From Superficieibacter sp. 1612_C1 (GTDB lineage Bacteria > Pseudomonadota > Gammaproteobacteria > Enterobacterales > Enterobacteriaceae): a stretch of DNA of 64,000 bases. The stretch lies in assembly GCF_015234305.1 (NCBI RefSeq), contig NZ_JADGMI010000003.1:124001-188000 (forward strand). The letters run 5' to 3'. Position numbers and translations under genes: made by a program. Position 1 is the first letter of the stretch, and each line of letters starts with the position of its first letter. Under the pieces are notes generated by a model that worked only from the letters and a program-made list of their open reading frames with translations, had not been told where the DNA came from and searched no databases. Shown here piece after piece: positions 20,582-30,428 of the stretch.

Positions 20582-21256
20582 ATGACGGACTCTGTTCAGC
20601 TTCTGCGCCTGATGCAGCTTGCCAGCAGCAGCCTTCCGGTCGGCTCCTTTACCTGGTCGCAGGGGCTGGAATGGGCGACAGAAGCGGGCTGGGTCGCCGA
20701 TAGCGAGGCTTTTAAGCGCTGGCAGATACAGCAGATGGAGCACAGCTTCTTTTGCGTGGATCTGCCCATTTTCGCCCGGCTGTACCACGCCTGTGCCAAA
20801 GAGGATATCGACCAGGCCCGACGCTGGACGGCGTATCTGCTGGCCTGCCGCGAGACGCGCGAACTGCGGGAAGAGGAGCGCAATCGCGGCGCGGCCTTTA
20901 CTCGTCTGGTGAGCGACTGGGAGCCTGACTGTGTCCCGGCATGGCGCGCGCTGTTCGCGCAAAGCCAGCTGTGCGGCATGGCCTGGCTCGGCGTGCGCTG
21001 GCGGATCGATCTGAACGCGCTGGCGCTCAGTCTCGGCTATAGCTGGATCGAAAGCGCGGTGATGGCGGGGGTCAAACTGGTGCCGTTCGGCCAGCAGGCG
21101 GCGCAGCAGCTGATCCTCTCTCTGTCTGAGCGCTATGCGGCAGGCATGGAAGAAGCGCTATTGCGTGAGGAGGCTGATATTGGATCGGCCACACCGCTGA
21201 CCGCCATCGCTTCTGCACGCCATGAAACTCAATATTCGCGGTTGTTCCGTTCCTGA
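20582..21256 (+). CDS. ureF: Urease accessory protein UreF
   Basis: 224 aa, all-helical protein that acts with UreD and UreG in urease activation. Typical features are [25 protein letters not shown] at the N terminus (shown here in part) and the C-terminal segments [20 protein letters not shown]. It begins one base after the ureE stop, which suggests translational coupling. Confidence 0.95.
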   Translation: MTDSVQLLRLMQLASSSLPVGSFTWSQGLEWATEAGWVADSEAFKRWQIQQMEHSFFCVDLPIFARLYHACAKEDIDQARRWTAYLLACRETRELREEERNRGAAFTRLVSDWEPDCVPAWRALFAQSQLCGMAWLGVRWRIDLNALALSLGYSWIESAVMAGVKLVPFGQQAAQQLILSLSERYAAGMEEALLREEADIGSATPLTAIASARHETQYSRLFRS

Positions 21257-21265
21257 GGAGAGAAC

Positions 21266-21883
21266 ATGTCACACACTAAACATCCGTTGCGCGTCGGCGT
21301 CGGCGGCCCGGTCGGGTCCGGTAAAACCGCACTGCTGGAAGCCTTATGCAAGGCGATGCGTAATACCTATCAACTGGCTGTCGTCACTAACGATATTTAT
21401 ACCAAAGAGGACCAGCGCATCCTGACCGAGGCGGGCGCACTGGAGCCGGAACGGATTGTCGGCGTGGAAACCGGCGGCTGTCCGCACACGGCGATTCGCG
21501 AAGATGCCTCCATGAACCTGGCAGCGGTGGAGGCGTTAAGTGAAAAGTTTGGCAATCTGGATCTGATTTTCGTCGAGAGCGGCGGCGACAACCTGAGCGC
21601 GACGTTCAGCCCGGAGCTGGCGGATCTGACGATTTACGTGATCGATGTGGCGGAAGGCGAAAAGATCCCGCGTAAAGGCGGACCGGGGATCACGAAGTCC
21701 GATTTTCTGGTGATCAACAAAACCGATCTTGCCCCGTATGTCGGCGCATCGCTGGAAGTGATGGAGCGCGATACGTTAAGAATGCGTGGCGAGCGACCGT
21801 GGACGTTCACCAACCTGAAAAGCGGCGATGGTCTGGGGAAGATTATTACGTTTCTGGAAGATAAAGGGATGCTGAAGGGGTAA
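21266..21883 (+). CDS. ureG: Urease accessory GTPase UreG
   Basis: 205 aa SIMIBI-class GTPase that drives nickel insertion into urease. The P-loop [15 protein letters not shown] (about residue 14), the [13 protein letters not shown] metal-site motif with the CPH nickel ligands, [15 protein letters not shown] and the guanine-specific NKTDLAPY are all visible. It is the last gene of the operon and is followed by a REP pair. No nickel transporter gene follows. Confidence 0.97.
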   Translation: MSHTKHPLRVGVGGPVGSGKTALLEALCKAMRNTYQLAVVTNDIYTKEDQRILTEAGALEPERIVGVETGGCPHTAIREDASMNLAAVEALSEKFGNLDLIFVESGGDNLSATFSPELADLTIYVIDVAEGEKIPRKGGPGITKSDFLVINKTDLAPYVGASLEVMERDTLRMRGERPWTFTNLKSGDGLGKIITFLEDKGMLKG

Positions 21884-21905
21884 GGCGCTGGCTCCGCAGA
21901 TCGAC

Positions 21906-22010
21906 CTGCCCGGAGGCGCTGCGCTTACCGGGCCTACGGGTTGCGTGCAACTGATTGATATTGCGCACTTTGTAGGCCGGGTAAGGCGAAGCCGCCACCC
22001 GGCATTACGC
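21906..22010. repeat. REP/BIME between ureG and tsaD
   Basis: Two facing REP units (TGCCCGGAGGCGCTGCGCTTACCGGGCCTAC and GTAGGCCGGGTAAGGCGAAGCCGCCACCCGGCA) fill the gap between convergent genes and end five bases before the tsaD stop. Confidence 0.8.
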
Positions 22011-22014
22011 CAGC

Positions 22015-23028
22015 TTACGCCGCAGGCAGCTCCGCCAGCGGCCAGCGCGGGCGCACGGTCACGCCGAGATCCGCCGTCGCTCCGGCTTTAAAACGCACCA
22101 TTCCTGCATAGGCGATCATCGCGCCGTTATCGGTACAAAATTCCGGCCGCGCATAAAACACCTCGCCGCGGCGTTTTTGCATCATCTCTGCCAGCTTCGC
22201 CCGCAGGGTGCGGTTGGCGCTGACGCCGCCCGCCATCACCAGACGTTTAAACCCGGTCTGATCCAGCGCGCGTTTGCACTTAATCATTAAGGTATCAACC
22301 ACCGCATCTTCAAACGCGCGGGCGATATCGGCGCGGGTTTGATCGTCCGCGTCGTTATTACGAATGGTATTCGCAGCAAAGGTTTTCAGGCCGGAGAAAC
22401 TGAAATCCAGCCCCGGCCGGTCGGTCATCGGACGCGGGAACACAAAGCGCCCTTCCGTTCCCTGCGCGGCCATTTTCGACAGCATCGGGCCACCGGGATA
22501 ATCCAGCCCCAGCAGTTTGGCGGTTTTGTCGAAGGCTTCACCGGCGGCGTCGTCAATTGACTCGCCCAGCAGCGTATACTGGCCGATGCCGGTCACGCTG
22601 ATAAGCTGGGTATGCCCGCCGGAAACCAGCAGCGCAACAAAAGGATACTCCGGCGGATTCTCTTCCAGCATCGGGGCCAGCAGATGGCCTTCCATATGGT
22701 GTACCGCAATCGCAGGCACGTTCCAGGCAAAGGCCAGCGAACGTCCTACGGTAGCGCCGACCAGCAGCGCGCCAACCAGACCCGGACCCGCCGTGTATGC
22801 CACCGCATCAATCTCTTTCGCCGTAAGCCCGGCCTCTTTCAGCGCCGCCTGAATCAGCGGCACGGTTTTACGCACATGATCGCGGGAGGCCAGCTCCGGC
22901 ACCACGCCGCCGTAGTCAGCGTGTAATTTCACCTGACTATACAATTGGTTGGCTAACAGACCTTTTTCGTCGTCGTAAATGGCGATGCCGGTCTCATCGC
23001 AGGATGTTTCGATACCCAGTACACGCAT
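22015..23028 (-). CDS. tsaD: tRNA N6-threonylcarbamoyladenosine synthase subunit TsaD
   Basis: 337 aa, the E. coli length. With TsaB and TsaE it transfers the threonylcarbamoyl group to A37 of ANN-decoding tRNAs. The ASKHA-fold shows the metal-binding HMEGH (about residue 111), the [11 protein letters not shown] phosphate loop and [12 protein letters not shown]. It is transcribed divergently from rpsU, as in E. coli. Confidence 0.97.
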   Translation of the reverse strand: MRVLGIETSCDETGIAIYDDEKGLLANQLYSQVKLHADYGGVVPELASRDHVRKTVPLIQAALKEAGLTAKEIDAVAYTAGPGLVGALLVGATVGRSLAFAWNVPAIAVHHMEGHLLAPMLEENPPEYPFVALLVSGGHTQLISVTGIGQYTLLGESIDDAAGEAFDKTAKLLGLDYPGGPMLSKMAAQGTEGRFVFPRPMTDRPGLDFSFSGLKTFAANTIRNNDADDQTRADIARAFEDAVVDTLMIKCKRALDQTGFKRLVMAGGVSANRTLRAKLAEMMQKRRGEVFYARPEFCTDNGAMIAYAGMVRFKAGATADLGVTVRPRWPLAELPAA

Positions 23029-23093
23029 GGCTTGTTTTACCTCTTTTCACTACCGCGCAGTGTAGGGCCAACGCGGGGTGATGTAAAACTTTG

Positions 23094-23123
23094 TTCGCCG
23101 CAGCAGTTAGCCTCGTGTATACT
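23094..23123 (+). promoter_or_regulatory. Candidate promoter of rpsU-dnaG-rpoD
   Basis: TATACT (23118-23123) with TTCGCC 18 bp upstream (23094-23099) lies in the 236-bp gap between tsaD and rpsU. The E. coli macromolecular-synthesis operon also begins in this gap from tandem promoters. A second promoter further down is likely but not pinned down. Confidence 0.5.
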
Positions 23124-23225
23124 CCTCTCCCTTATAAAAGTCCCTTTCAAAATCGCTTCGGTGCTTTACAAAGCAGCAGCATTTGCAGTAAAATTCCGCA
23201 CCATTTTGAAATAAGCTGGCGTTGA

Positions 23226-23480
<255 letters not shown>

Positions 23481-23527
23481 TGATTTGAGAGCCAACGCTC
23501 TCATCTAACAGACCGAGTTGTAGTTGT

Positions 23528-23563
23528 AAGGCCGTGCTTCCGGAAGGAATGCGCGGCTTATTT
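23528..23563 (+). terminator. Intra-operon terminator between rpsU and dnaG
   Basis: GCCGTGC (23531-23537) pairs with GCGCGGC (23551-23557, one G-U) and is followed by a T-rich tail. It corresponds to the partial terminator T1 known in E. coli, which lets only part of the transcripts read into dnaG and keeps primase low relative to S21. Confidence 0.8.
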
Positions 23564-23597
23564 TCGTTTACGAGTTGGTAAAAATTGTACGGGGCTT

Positions 23598-25343
23598 ATG
23601 GCTGGACGAATCCCACGCGTATTTATCAATGACCTGCTGGCGCGCACCGACATCGTCGATCTTATCGACGCGCGGGTGAAGCTCAAGAAGCAGGGCAAGA
23701 ATTTTCATGCGTGCTGTCCGTTCCATAACGAAAAGACCCCCTCTTTCACCGTTAACGGTGATAAGCAGTTTTACCACTGCTTCGGCTGTGGTGCGCACGG
23801 CAATGCCATCGACTTTTTGATGAACTACGACAAGCTCGAGTTCGTCGAAACCGTTGAAGAACTGGCCGCCATGCACAACCTGGAAATTCCGTATGAAGCA
23901 GGCAGCGGGCCAACGCAGATTGAGCGTCATCAACGGCAGACCCTTTATCAGTTGATGGATGGCCTGAATGCGTTTTATCAGCAATCTCTTACGCATCCCG
24001 CCGCAGACCCCGCGCGTCAGTATCTGGAAAAACGTGGTTTAAGCAGTGACGTCATTGCTCGATTTGCCGTCGGCTATGCACCTCCGGGCTGGGATAACGC
24101 GTTAAAGCGTTTTGGTGGCAACAGCGAAAACCGTCAGTCGTTAATCGACGCGGGGATGCTGGTCACTAACGATCAGGGACGCAGTTACGACCGCTTCCGC
24201 GACCGGGTGATGTTCCCCATCCGCGACAAGCGTGGCCGGGTGATCGGGTTTGGTGGGCGCGTCCTGGGTAATGATACGCCGAAATACCTGAACTCGCCGG
24301 AAACCGATATTTTCCATAAGGGCCGCCAGTTATATGGCCTTTATGAGGCGTTACAGAACGCGGCGGAACCGCAGCGTCTGCTGGTGGTCGAAGGCTATAT
24401 GGATGTCGTCGCACTAGCGCAGTATGGCATTAATTATGCCGTTGCGTCGCTGGGCACTTCAACCACCGCCGATCATATTCAGCTGCTGTTCCGTTCGACG
24501 CAGAACGTAATTTGCTGTTATGACGGCGACCGGGCCGGACGCGATGCCGCCTGGCGTGCGCTGGAAACCGCGATGCCGTATATGACTGACGGTCGGCAGC
24601 TGCGCTTCATGTTTCTGCCCGACGGTGAAGATCCGGATACGCTGGTACGTAAAGAAGGCAAAGACGCGTTTGAAGCGCGGATGGAACACGCTCAGCCGCT
24701 GTCGGTGTTTTTGTTTAATAGCCTGCTGCCGCAGGTCGATTTAAGCACCCCGGATGGCAGTACGCAGCTTGCAGCACTCGCGCTACCGCTGATTAACCAG
24801 GTGCCGGGCGACGCTCATCGCATTCAGCTACGTCAGACGCTGGGGCTGAAGTTAGGTATTTTCGACGACAGTCAGCTTGATCGTTTAATGCCAAAACAGG
24901 CAGAAAGTGGCGCGGTACGCCCGCCGCCTCAGCTAAAACGCACGACCATGCGTATACTGATAGGACTGCTGTTGCAAAACCCGGATCTCGCACCGCTGGT
25001 GCCACCGCTGGCAGATCTGGACCAAAGTAAGCTGCCCGGACTTGGCTTATTTGCCGAATTGGTCAACACTTGTTTGTCACAGCCTGGCCTGACCACCGGG
25101 CAACTTTTAGAACATTATCGTGGCACGAATGAAGCGGCGACCCTTGAAAAACTGTCGATGTGGGACGATATAGCAGATAAAGAGATTGCAGAAAAAACGT
25201 TCACCGACTCGCTTAACCATATGTTTGATTCGTTGCTCAAGCTACGTCAGGAAGAGTTAATTGCTCGTGATCGGACACATGGTTTGAACAGCGAAGAACG
25301 CCGGGAGTTCTGGGAAATCAGACAGGCCCTGGAAAAAAAATGA
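23598..25343 (+). CDS. dnaG: DNA primase
   Basis: 581 aa, E. coli length. It makes RNA primers for lagging-strand synthesis. The N-terminal zinc ribbon is CCPFHNEKTPSF...YHCFGCGAHGNAI (about residues 39-67). The TOPRIM catalytic core shows VVEGYMDVV (Glu about 265) and YDGDRAGRDA (Asp pair about 309-311). The C-terminal helical domain (after about 435) binds DnaB. The start MAGRIPRVFI is conserved, and the ATG has only a weak ribosome site, as in E. coli. Confidence 0.98.
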   Translation: MAGRIPRVFINDLLARTDIVDLIDARVKLKKQGKNFHACCPFHNEKTPSFTVNGDKQFYHCFGCGAHGNAIDFLMNYDKLEFVETVEELAAMHNLEIPYEAGSGPTQIERHQRQTLYQLMDGLNAFYQQSLTHPAADPARQYLEKRGLSSDVIARFAVGYAPPGWDNALKRFGGNSENRQSLIDAGMLVTNDQGRSYDRFRDRVMFPIRDKRGRVIGFGGRVLGNDTPKYLNSPETDIFHKGRQLYGLYEALQNAAEPQRLLVVEGYMDVVALAQYGINYAVASLGTSTTADHIQLLFRSTQNVICCYDGDRAGRDAAWRALETAMPYMTDGRQLRFMFLPDGEDPDTLVRKEGKDAFEARMEHAQPLSVFLFNSLLPQVDLSTPDGSTQLAALALPLINQVPGDAHRIQLRQTLGLKLGIFDDSQLDRLMPKQAESGAVRPPPQLKRTTMRILIGLLLQNPDLAPLVPPLADLDQSKLPGLGLFAELVNTCLSQPGLTTGQLLEHYRGTNEAATLEKLSMWDDIADKEIAEKTFTDSLNHMFDSLLKLRQEELIARDRTHGLNSEERREFWEIRQALEKK

Positions 25344-25551
25344 ATTTAACGGCTTAAGTGCCGAATATCGTTCGGGTAGATCCCGACAGCCGCACTGAAG
25401 GGCAGCGGCAAAAATATAAGCAAGCCCTCATTAGTCATACAGGCCGTCGTTTCGCCTGCCTCAGCGCAACGTGAAAGATGAAATGTATTATGTTGGCGGT
25501 TCGTTTCGCCGACCGACACCAACCTCATGAATTAAGTGTGGATACCGTCTT

Positions 25552-27393
25552 ATGGAGCAAAACCCGCAGTCACAGCTGAAGCTTCTTGTCCAACGTGGTA
25601 AGGAGCAAGGCTATCTGACCTATGCCGAGGTCAACGACCATCTGCCGGAAGATATCGTCGACTCAGATCAGATCGAAGACATCATCCAGATGATTAACGA
25701 TATGGGCATCCAGGTGATGGAAGAAGCACCGGATGCCGACGATCTGTTACTTGCTGAAAACTCAAACAATACTGACGAAGATGCGGAAGAAGCGGCTGCG
25801 CAGGTACTTTCCAGCGTTGAATCCGAAATCGGGCGCACCACTGACCCGGTCCGCATGTATATGCGTGAAATGGGTACCGTTGAACTTCTGACCCGTGAAG
25901 GCGAAATTGACATCGCCAAGCGTATTGAAGACGGTATCAACCAGGTTCAGTGCTCCGTTGCTGAATATCCGGAAGCGATCACCTATCTGCTGGAGCAGTA
26001 CGATCGCGTTGAAGCGGAAGAGGCTCGCCTTTCCGATCTGATTACCGGTTTTGTCGATCCGAACGCTGAGGAAGACCTGGCCCCGACGGCAACGCACGTC
26101 GGTTCTGAACTTTCCAGCGAAGAAATGGATGACGAAGACGAAGACGAGGAAGAAGACGACGACAGCAGCGACGACGACAACAGCATCGATCCTGAGCTGG
26201 CGCGCGAGAAATTCGGTGAACTGCGCACGCAGTACATCGTCACCCGCGACACCATTAAGGCAAAAGGCCGCAGCAACGCCGCGTCACAGGAAGAGATCCT
26301 GAAACTGTCTGAAGTTTTCAAACAGTTCCGCCTGGTGCCAAAACAGTTCGATTACCTGGTTAATAGCATGCGCGTCATGATGGATCGCGTGCGTACCCAG
26401 GAACGCCTCATCATGAAGATGTGCGTCGAACAGTGCAAAATGCCGAAGAAAAACTTCATCACGCTGTTCACCGGCAACGAAACCAGCGAAACCTGGTTCA
26501 ACGCCGCTATCGCGATGAACAAGCCGTGGTCTGAGAAGCTGCACGATGTCTCCGATGAAGTGCATCGTAGCCTGCAAAAACTGCATCTGATTGAAGAAGA
26601 GACCGGCCTGACCATTGAGCAGGTGAAAGACATCAACCGTCGCATGTCCATCGGTGAAGCGAAAGCCCGCCGTGCGAAGAAAGAGATGGTTGAAGCGAAC
26701 TTACGTCTGGTTATTTCTATCGCTAAAAAATACACCAACCGTGGCCTGCAATTCCTCGACCTGATCCAGGAAGGCAACATCGGTCTGATGAAAGCGGTCG
26801 ATAAGTTTGAATACCGTCGTGGTTACAAGTTCTCCACCTACGCAACATGGTGGATCCGTCAGGCGATCACCCGCTCTATCGCAGACCAGGCGCGCACCAT
26901 CCGTATTCCGGTGCATATGATTGAGACCATCAACAAGCTCAACCGTATCTCCCGCCAGATGCTGCAAGAGATGGGCCGCGAGCCGACGCCGGAAGAGCTG
27001 GCCGAACGCATGCTGATGCCGGAAGATAAGATCCGCAAAGTGCTGAAAATTGCCAAAGAGCCTATCTCCATGGAAACGCCGATCGGCGACGATGAAGATT
27101 CGCATCTGGGTGATTTCATCGAGGATACCACCCTCGAGCTGCCGCTGGATTCTGCAACTACCGAGAGCCTGCGTGCCGCAACGCACGACGTGCTGGCTGG
27201 CCTGACCGCCCGTGAAGCGAAAGTCCTGCGTATGCGTTTCGGTATCGATATGAACACCGATCACACGCTGGAAGAAGTGGGTAAACAGTTCGACGTCACC
27301 CGCGAACGTATCCGTCAGATCGAAGCGAAGGCGCTGCGCAAACTGCGCCACCCGAGCCGTTCTGAAGTTCTGCGTAGCTTCCTCGACGATTAA
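25552..27393 (+). CDS. rpoD: RNA polymerase sigma-70 factor
   Basis: 613 aa, E. coli length. It carries region 1.1 ([20 protein letters not shown]), region 1.2 ([11 protein letters not shown]) and the acidic non-conserved insert (a run of D/E residues near 190-210). Region 2, including the -10 melting segment [16 protein letters not shown], comes next, followed by region 3. Region 4.2 has the -35-recognition helix-turn-helix [20 protein letters not shown]. The 208-bp gap after dnaG has no other gene. Confidence 0.99.
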   Translation: MEQNPQSQLKLLVQRGKEQGYLTYAEVNDHLPEDIVDSDQIEDIIQMINDMGIQVMEEAPDADDLLLAENSNNTDEDAEEAAAQVLSSVESEIGRTTDPVRMYMREMGTVELLTREGEIDIAKRIEDGINQVQCSVAEYPEAITYLLEQYDRVEAEEARLSDLITGFVDPNAEEDLAPTATHVGSELSSEEMDDEDEDEEEDDDSSDDDNSIDPELAREKFGELRTQYIVTRDTIKAKGRSNAASQEEILKLSEVFKQFRLVPKQFDYLVNSMRVMMDRVRTQERLIMKMCVEQCKMPKKNFITLFTGNETSETWFNAAIAMNKPWSEKLHDVSDEVHRSLQKLHLIEEETGLTIEQVKDINRRMSIGEAKARRAKKEMVEANLRLVISIAKKYTNRGLQFLDLIQEGNIGLMKAVDKFEYRRGYKFSTYATWWIRQAITRSIADQARTIRIPVHMIETINKLNRISRQMLQEMGREPTPEELAERMLMPEDKIRKVLKIAKEPISMETPIGDDEDSHLGDFIEDTTLELPLDSATTESLRAATHDVLAGLTAREAKVLRMRFGIDMNTDHTLEEVGKQFDVTRERIRQIEAKALRKLRHPSRSEVLRSFLDD

Positions 27394-27411
27394 TCACTTC
27401 CGTCCTTCAAC

Positions 27412-27440
27412 AAAGCCCTCCTCGCGAGGGCTTTTTTTTA
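27412..27440 (+). terminator. Terminator of rpoD
   Basis: AAAGCCCTC / GAGGGCTTT with a five-base loop followed by eight T in a row. A strong rho-independent terminator just after rpoD. Confidence 0.92.
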
Positions 27441-27453
27441 ACTGGAGTTCTGT

Positions 27454-28017
27454 ATGCCGCAAGGATGTTATTCCCTCTCCGCCCTGCTCTGCGCGCTGGA
27501 TAAAGGCGAGCAGGTTAAATACCTCTGGTTCTGGGGCCATCAGCCTTCCGCCAGCGGAGAAATCACCGCCTCCTGTTTCAGCCAGTGGTGGCAGGGTTCG
27601 CCTTTTACCTGCGACGGTGTCGTCTACGCGACGGCTGAACACTGGATGATGGCCGGGAAAGCGCGGCTGTTTGGTGATGAAGCGACGCTCGGTAAAATTC
27701 TGCACGCCGCCACGCCCGGCGAGGCCAAAAAGCTGGGCCGCCAGGTGACAGGCTTCGACGAGGCTCTCTGGCAGTCAGCCTGTTTCGATCTGGTCTGCGA
27801 AGGCAATTATCATAAGTTTGCTCAGCATCCGGCGCTAAAAACCTTTTTGCTCAATACCCGCTCCCGCGTGCTGGTTGAAGCCAGCCCGGTAGATAAAATC
27901 TGGGGTATTGGGCTGGCGAAGGATCATCCTGACGCCGGGACGCCTTCCCGCTGGAAAGGCCAGAACCTGCTGGGATTCGCCCTGATGGCCGTGCGGGATC
28001 GTCTGACGTCTGAGTAA
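27454..28017 (+). CDS. NADAR-family (YbiA-like) N-glycosidase
   Basis: 187 aa. It resembles the NADAR/YbiA superfamily, whose riboflavin-associated members hydrolyse the N-glycosidic bond of damaged early riboflavin intermediates; other members act on ADP-ribose. Family hallmarks are an F-S-x-W segment near residue 50, YATAEHWMMAGKARLFGD (about 67-84), then KFAQHPALKTFLLNT, WGIGL and GQNLLGFALMAVRD at the end. It has an N-terminal extension relative to E. coli YbiA (160 aa). It has its own ribosome site (CTGGAG) after the rpoD terminator. Exact substrate is inferred only. Confidence 0.82.
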   Translation: MPQGCYSLSALLCALDKGEQVKYLWFWGHQPSASGEITASCFSQWWQGSPFTCDGVVYATAEHWMMAGKARLFGDEATLGKILHAATPGEAKKLGRQVTGFDEALWQSACFDLVCEGNYHKFAQHPALKTFLLNTRSRVLVEASPVDKIWGIGLAKDHPDAGTPSRWKGQNLLGFALMAVRDRLTSE

Positions 28018-28066
28018 TCGCGCTGGTTTCCTGCTTCATTTCGTTGTGAGGCAGGCAACCGCTTTC

Positions 28067-28573
28067 TTACATTCCCCGCGCGATTAACGCCTCATCGAGT
28101 TCCCGGTACGCCTCCACCAGCTTATCAAGCGTCGCACGGTTCAGCCCGCTGGGATTGGGCAGCACCCAGACCTGCGTCGCCCCGATGGTGATCTGCTGTT
28201 TCCCCCACGCGACCCCGCGTTGGCTGAACGCCTGCTCGAATGCCTGCTTGCCGAGGATCGCCAGCGCGTGAGGCTGATAATCTTCGATCTTTTTCACCAG
28301 CTCACGGCCGCCCGTGCGCAGTTCGTGCAGATTCACCTCGCTCGCCTGAACGGTGGGCCGCTCCACCAGCATGGTAATACCGCAGCGCGTATCCAGCAGA
28401 TGTTGCTCCTCTTCCGGCTTAAGCTGGCGTTCCGTAAACCCCGCCTGGTGAATCACTTTCCAGAAACGGTTGCCGGGATGGGCAAAATGAAAACCCGTAT
28501 GCGCCGAGGACTTCCCCGGATTGATGCCGCAGAACACCACCCGCAGCCCGGGTGCCAGAATATCGTTGATCAT
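28067..28573 (-). CDS. mug: G/U mismatch-specific DNA glycosylase
   Basis: 168 aa, the E. coli Mug length. It removes uracil and 3,N4-ethenocytosine from mismatches with G. Catalytic/specificity motif 1 [13 protein letters not shown] (about residues 13-25) with the key Asn, and motif 2 [11 protein letters not shown] (about 138-148) which inserts into the DNA, are both present. Convergent to the NADAR gene and followed upstream by the ileX tRNA. Confidence 0.96.
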   Translation of the reverse strand: MINDILAPGLRVVFCGINPGKSSAHTGFHFAHPGNRFWKVIHQAGFTERQLKPEEEQHLLDTRCGITMLVERPTVQASEVNLHELRTGGRELVKKIEDYQPHALAILGKQAFEQAFSQRGVAWGKQQITIGATQVWVLPNPSGLNRATLDKLVEAYRELDEALIARGM

Positions 28574-28698
28574 GCTTACTCCGGATGAATAGATCGAAGT
28601 GAAAGTATAAGGGATTGAAAAGCCATTGTTTATAAAAACAGCAAGCGGGTTTTTATGGCTGGATTGCCTTGCCGAGTTACTTTATAATTCCCCGCCAC

Positions 28699-28774
28699 GG
28701 CCCCTTAGCTCAGTGGTTAGAGCAGGCGACTCATAATCGCTTGGTCGCTGGTTCAAGTCCAGCAGGGGCCACCA
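28699..28774 (+). tRNA. ileX: tRNA-Ile2 (anticodon CAU, lysidine-modified)
   Basis: 76 nt with CCA encoded. It matches E. coli ileX from GGCCCCTTAGCTCAG to AGGGGCCACCA. The anticodon CAU is read as AUA after TilS converts C34 to lysidine. A -10 TATAAT lies at 28683-28688. The last 46 bases serve as the attachment site of the island that follows, and integration regenerates an intact tRNA gene. Confidence 0.98.
28729..28774 (+). other. attL of the ileX island
   Basis: 46 bp (ACTCATAATCGCTTGG...GGGGCCACCA) identical to 40057-40102. It includes the anticodon loop through the CCA end of ileX. Confidence 0.93.
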
Positions 28775-28817
28775 ATTTTTTCAAGGACTTAGCTTTAACT
28801 TTAAGTCCTCTTGCTTT

Positions 28818-28844
28818 TCTAGGATACCCATAGGATACCTCAAG
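28818..28844 (+). other. Arm-type integrase repeat, left end
   Basis: CTAGGATACCCATAGGATACC followed by TCAA contains two tandem AGGATACC units 11 bp apart. A near-identical pair lies inside the right end at 39928-39953 in the same orientation. This is the pattern expected of integrase arm-binding sites (attP arms). Confidence 0.65.
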
Positions 28845-28964
28845 TAGGTATAACCGAGTATTCCTCAGTGTTCTACAGTTGGGTCGTAGCAGCCATTCAA
28901 CTGCAAAAAAAAGAAAGTGCTACGGGTTTGAGTGCCCCAATCAGGCAACCTTCAGGAGTTTTCA

Positions 28965-29111
28965 ATGAATACTTTCGAAAAGGGCTCAGACCTGCTGTCA
29001 AAACGTATCTTCGCCTTGAGTGGTCTCGTTGTGGCTCTGGCAAATATCGGGCTTCCCCCGTTACTTGTTATCCCAGCAAGCATCGTTCTGGTGTATATGC
29101 TACGTAGATGA
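28965..29111 (+). CDS. Small hydrophobic membrane protein, 48 aa, unknown
   Basis: ATG at 28965 with a CAGGAG ribosome site; 48 aa reading MNTFEKGSDLLSKRIFALSG then LVVALANIGLPPLLVIPASIVLVYML and a basic RR end. About 30 residues are hydrophobic, enough for one long or two short membrane helices broken by the central Gly-Leu-Pro-Pro. I do not recognise a family. It is the first gene inside the left end of the island. It is followed by a terminator (29127-29146) before the HEPN gene, so the two are likely separate transcription units. It could be a toxin-like or effector peptide. Confidence 0.55.
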   Translation: MNTFEKGSDLLSKRIFALSGLVVALANIGLPPLLVIPASIVLVYMLRR

Positions 29112-29126
29112 TGGCGTAACAAGCCC

Positions 29127-29150
29127 GGCCTAACGCAAGTTAGGCCACCT
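29127..29150 (+). terminator. Terminator after the 48-aa membrane protein gene
   Basis: GGCCTAAC GCAA GTTAGGCC is a perfect 8-bp stem with a GNRA-like loop, followed by a T-containing tail. Confidence 0.75.
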
Positions 29151-29183
29151 TTATCCCTTTCAAGCAACTTATCGAGTACAACA

Positions 29184-29960
29184 ATGACTACTAAGTTCGA
29201 ACAGTTGAAAAAAGAATTGGCCGATTTGGATAAAATGGGCACTCAGTTACTTTACTCTATGTATAAAGAACAAGATCAGCTTGATGAAGAAACAATAAAA
29301 AATATTACTGATAGTGGATGGAAGTTTGTTAATGTCCACCAACAATATCAAAACTGGTATACAAAAGCATATAGAGTAATCTCTCAAATCATCCCTGAAA
29401 GAAAGGTTGAATTTGAAATGTTGTATAAAGCAGATCCGAAAAGAAAAGAATTAACTTACGCTAACTACACGATTTCAGACTACATGATTAACATTGTTAA
29501 CGGCACCAGAACCCGGGGACCAAAAGATGCTATACCAAAGATGCAAATACAGTCAAAAATATTAAGTTCTGCCCGAGAAAGATTCAAGAGTGTATTATTT
29601 GATATAAAAGAAATTGTTCAAGCAGATTTTTATGATTCCGAGCTTGATACAGCTAAAGAACTGAACAAAAAAGGTTTCACGCGTGCTGCGGGTGCAGTTG
29701 CCGGTGTAGTACTTGAAAAGCATTTAGCTCACGTATGCTCAACCCATCAAATAAAAATAAAAAAAGCAAACCCTTCAATTTCGGAATATAATCAATTACT
29801 TAAAGATAGCGATATAACTGACACCGCTACATGGCGATTTATACAACACTTAGGTGATATAAGAAATTTATGCGATCACCACAAAGATAGAGAGCCTAAA
29901 AAAGATGAAGTTGATGAATATATTATTGGAATAATGAAAGTCACTAAAACTGTAAACTGA
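29184..29960 (+). CDS. HEPN-motif protein, candidate defence gene
   Basis: 258 aa, AT-rich compared with the backbone. I do not recognise a named family. The N-terminal 130 residues are helical with many charged residues. The C-terminal 100 residues (KGFTRAAGAVAGVVLEKHLAHV ..., then FIQHLGDIRNLCDHHKDREP) look like a HEPN/DUF4145-like helical domain. RNLCDH gives the R-x4-H signature of HEPN RNases. Such proteins often act as abortive-infection or toxin nucleases. Its place as edge cargo between attL and the packaging genes, on the opposite strand from them, fits an anti-phage accessory gene. Function is inferred, not shown. Confidence 0.6.
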   Translation: MTTKFEQLKKELADLDKMGTQLLYSMYKEQDQLDEETIKNITDSGWKFVNVHQQYQNWYTKAYRVISQIIPERKVEFEMLYKADPKRKELTYANYTISDYMINIVNGTRTRGPKDAIPKMQIQSKILSSARERFKSVLFDIKEIVQADFYDSELDTAKELNKKGFTRAAGAVAGVVLEKHLAHVCSTHQIKIKKANPSISEYNQLLKDSDITDTATWRFIQHLGDIRNLCDHHKDREPKKDEVDEYIIGIMKVTKTVN

Positions 29961-30239
29961 CTTCATAATTTTTCGCCATTTGTTAACAGGATAAAAAATA
30001 TATTTATTGCTAGGCTGGCATTCACTTTCAAGTGATGCCATCCCTACCAAGGCCGACTCTTATTTTAAATTACAAAGAGCAACCTCCCTTCCCCTTTAGT
30101 CCTTGCAATAAGATTATTTCGATAAATACAAATAGAGAATAACTATAAAACTAACAATATCTAGCAATACGGCAATTAATGGCGGATAAGTTAAATATTC
30201 ACGTGAATATTTAACGTGCTGTTACGTTATGCTTCCGAA
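29961..30239. other. AT-rich gap between HEPN gene and packaging block
   Basis: 279 bp with no gene, rich in A/T runs, between convergent units. No hairpin strong enough to call was found. Confidence 0.5.
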
Positions 30240-30428
30240 TTAACGGCGGGGTTGTTCTGGTTTCTTCCAATGAAACGGTGCAGAAGCTCTACGCTGACTA
30301 CGCCGTTTCTGGGCTGTCAGAGCTGCCGCTATGTTAGTACGGATCTTCAACTTGTCATGGCCGTTTAGTTCTTGCCCTTGCAAACGGGCCATTTCTGTAA
30401 GTACCGCCTCGATAGTTTCATGCTTCAT
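30240..30428 (-). CDS. Small basic protein downstream of the Nu1-like gene, 62 aa
   Basis: The ATG overlaps the stop of the small-terminase gene by four bases (ATGA), so it belongs to the same transcript. It is acidic/neutral at the start (MKHETIEAVLTEMARLQGQE) and strongly basic at the end (QKRRSQRR...KKPEQPRR), suggesting nucleic-acid or protein-shell contact. Lambda has the large terminase gene A at this place; this protein does not resemble its N terminus. Unknown role, possibly in packaging redirection. Confidence 0.6.
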   Translation of the reverse strand: MKHETIEAVLTEMARLQGQELNGHDKLKIRTNIAAALTAQKRRSQRRASAPFHWKKPEQPRR

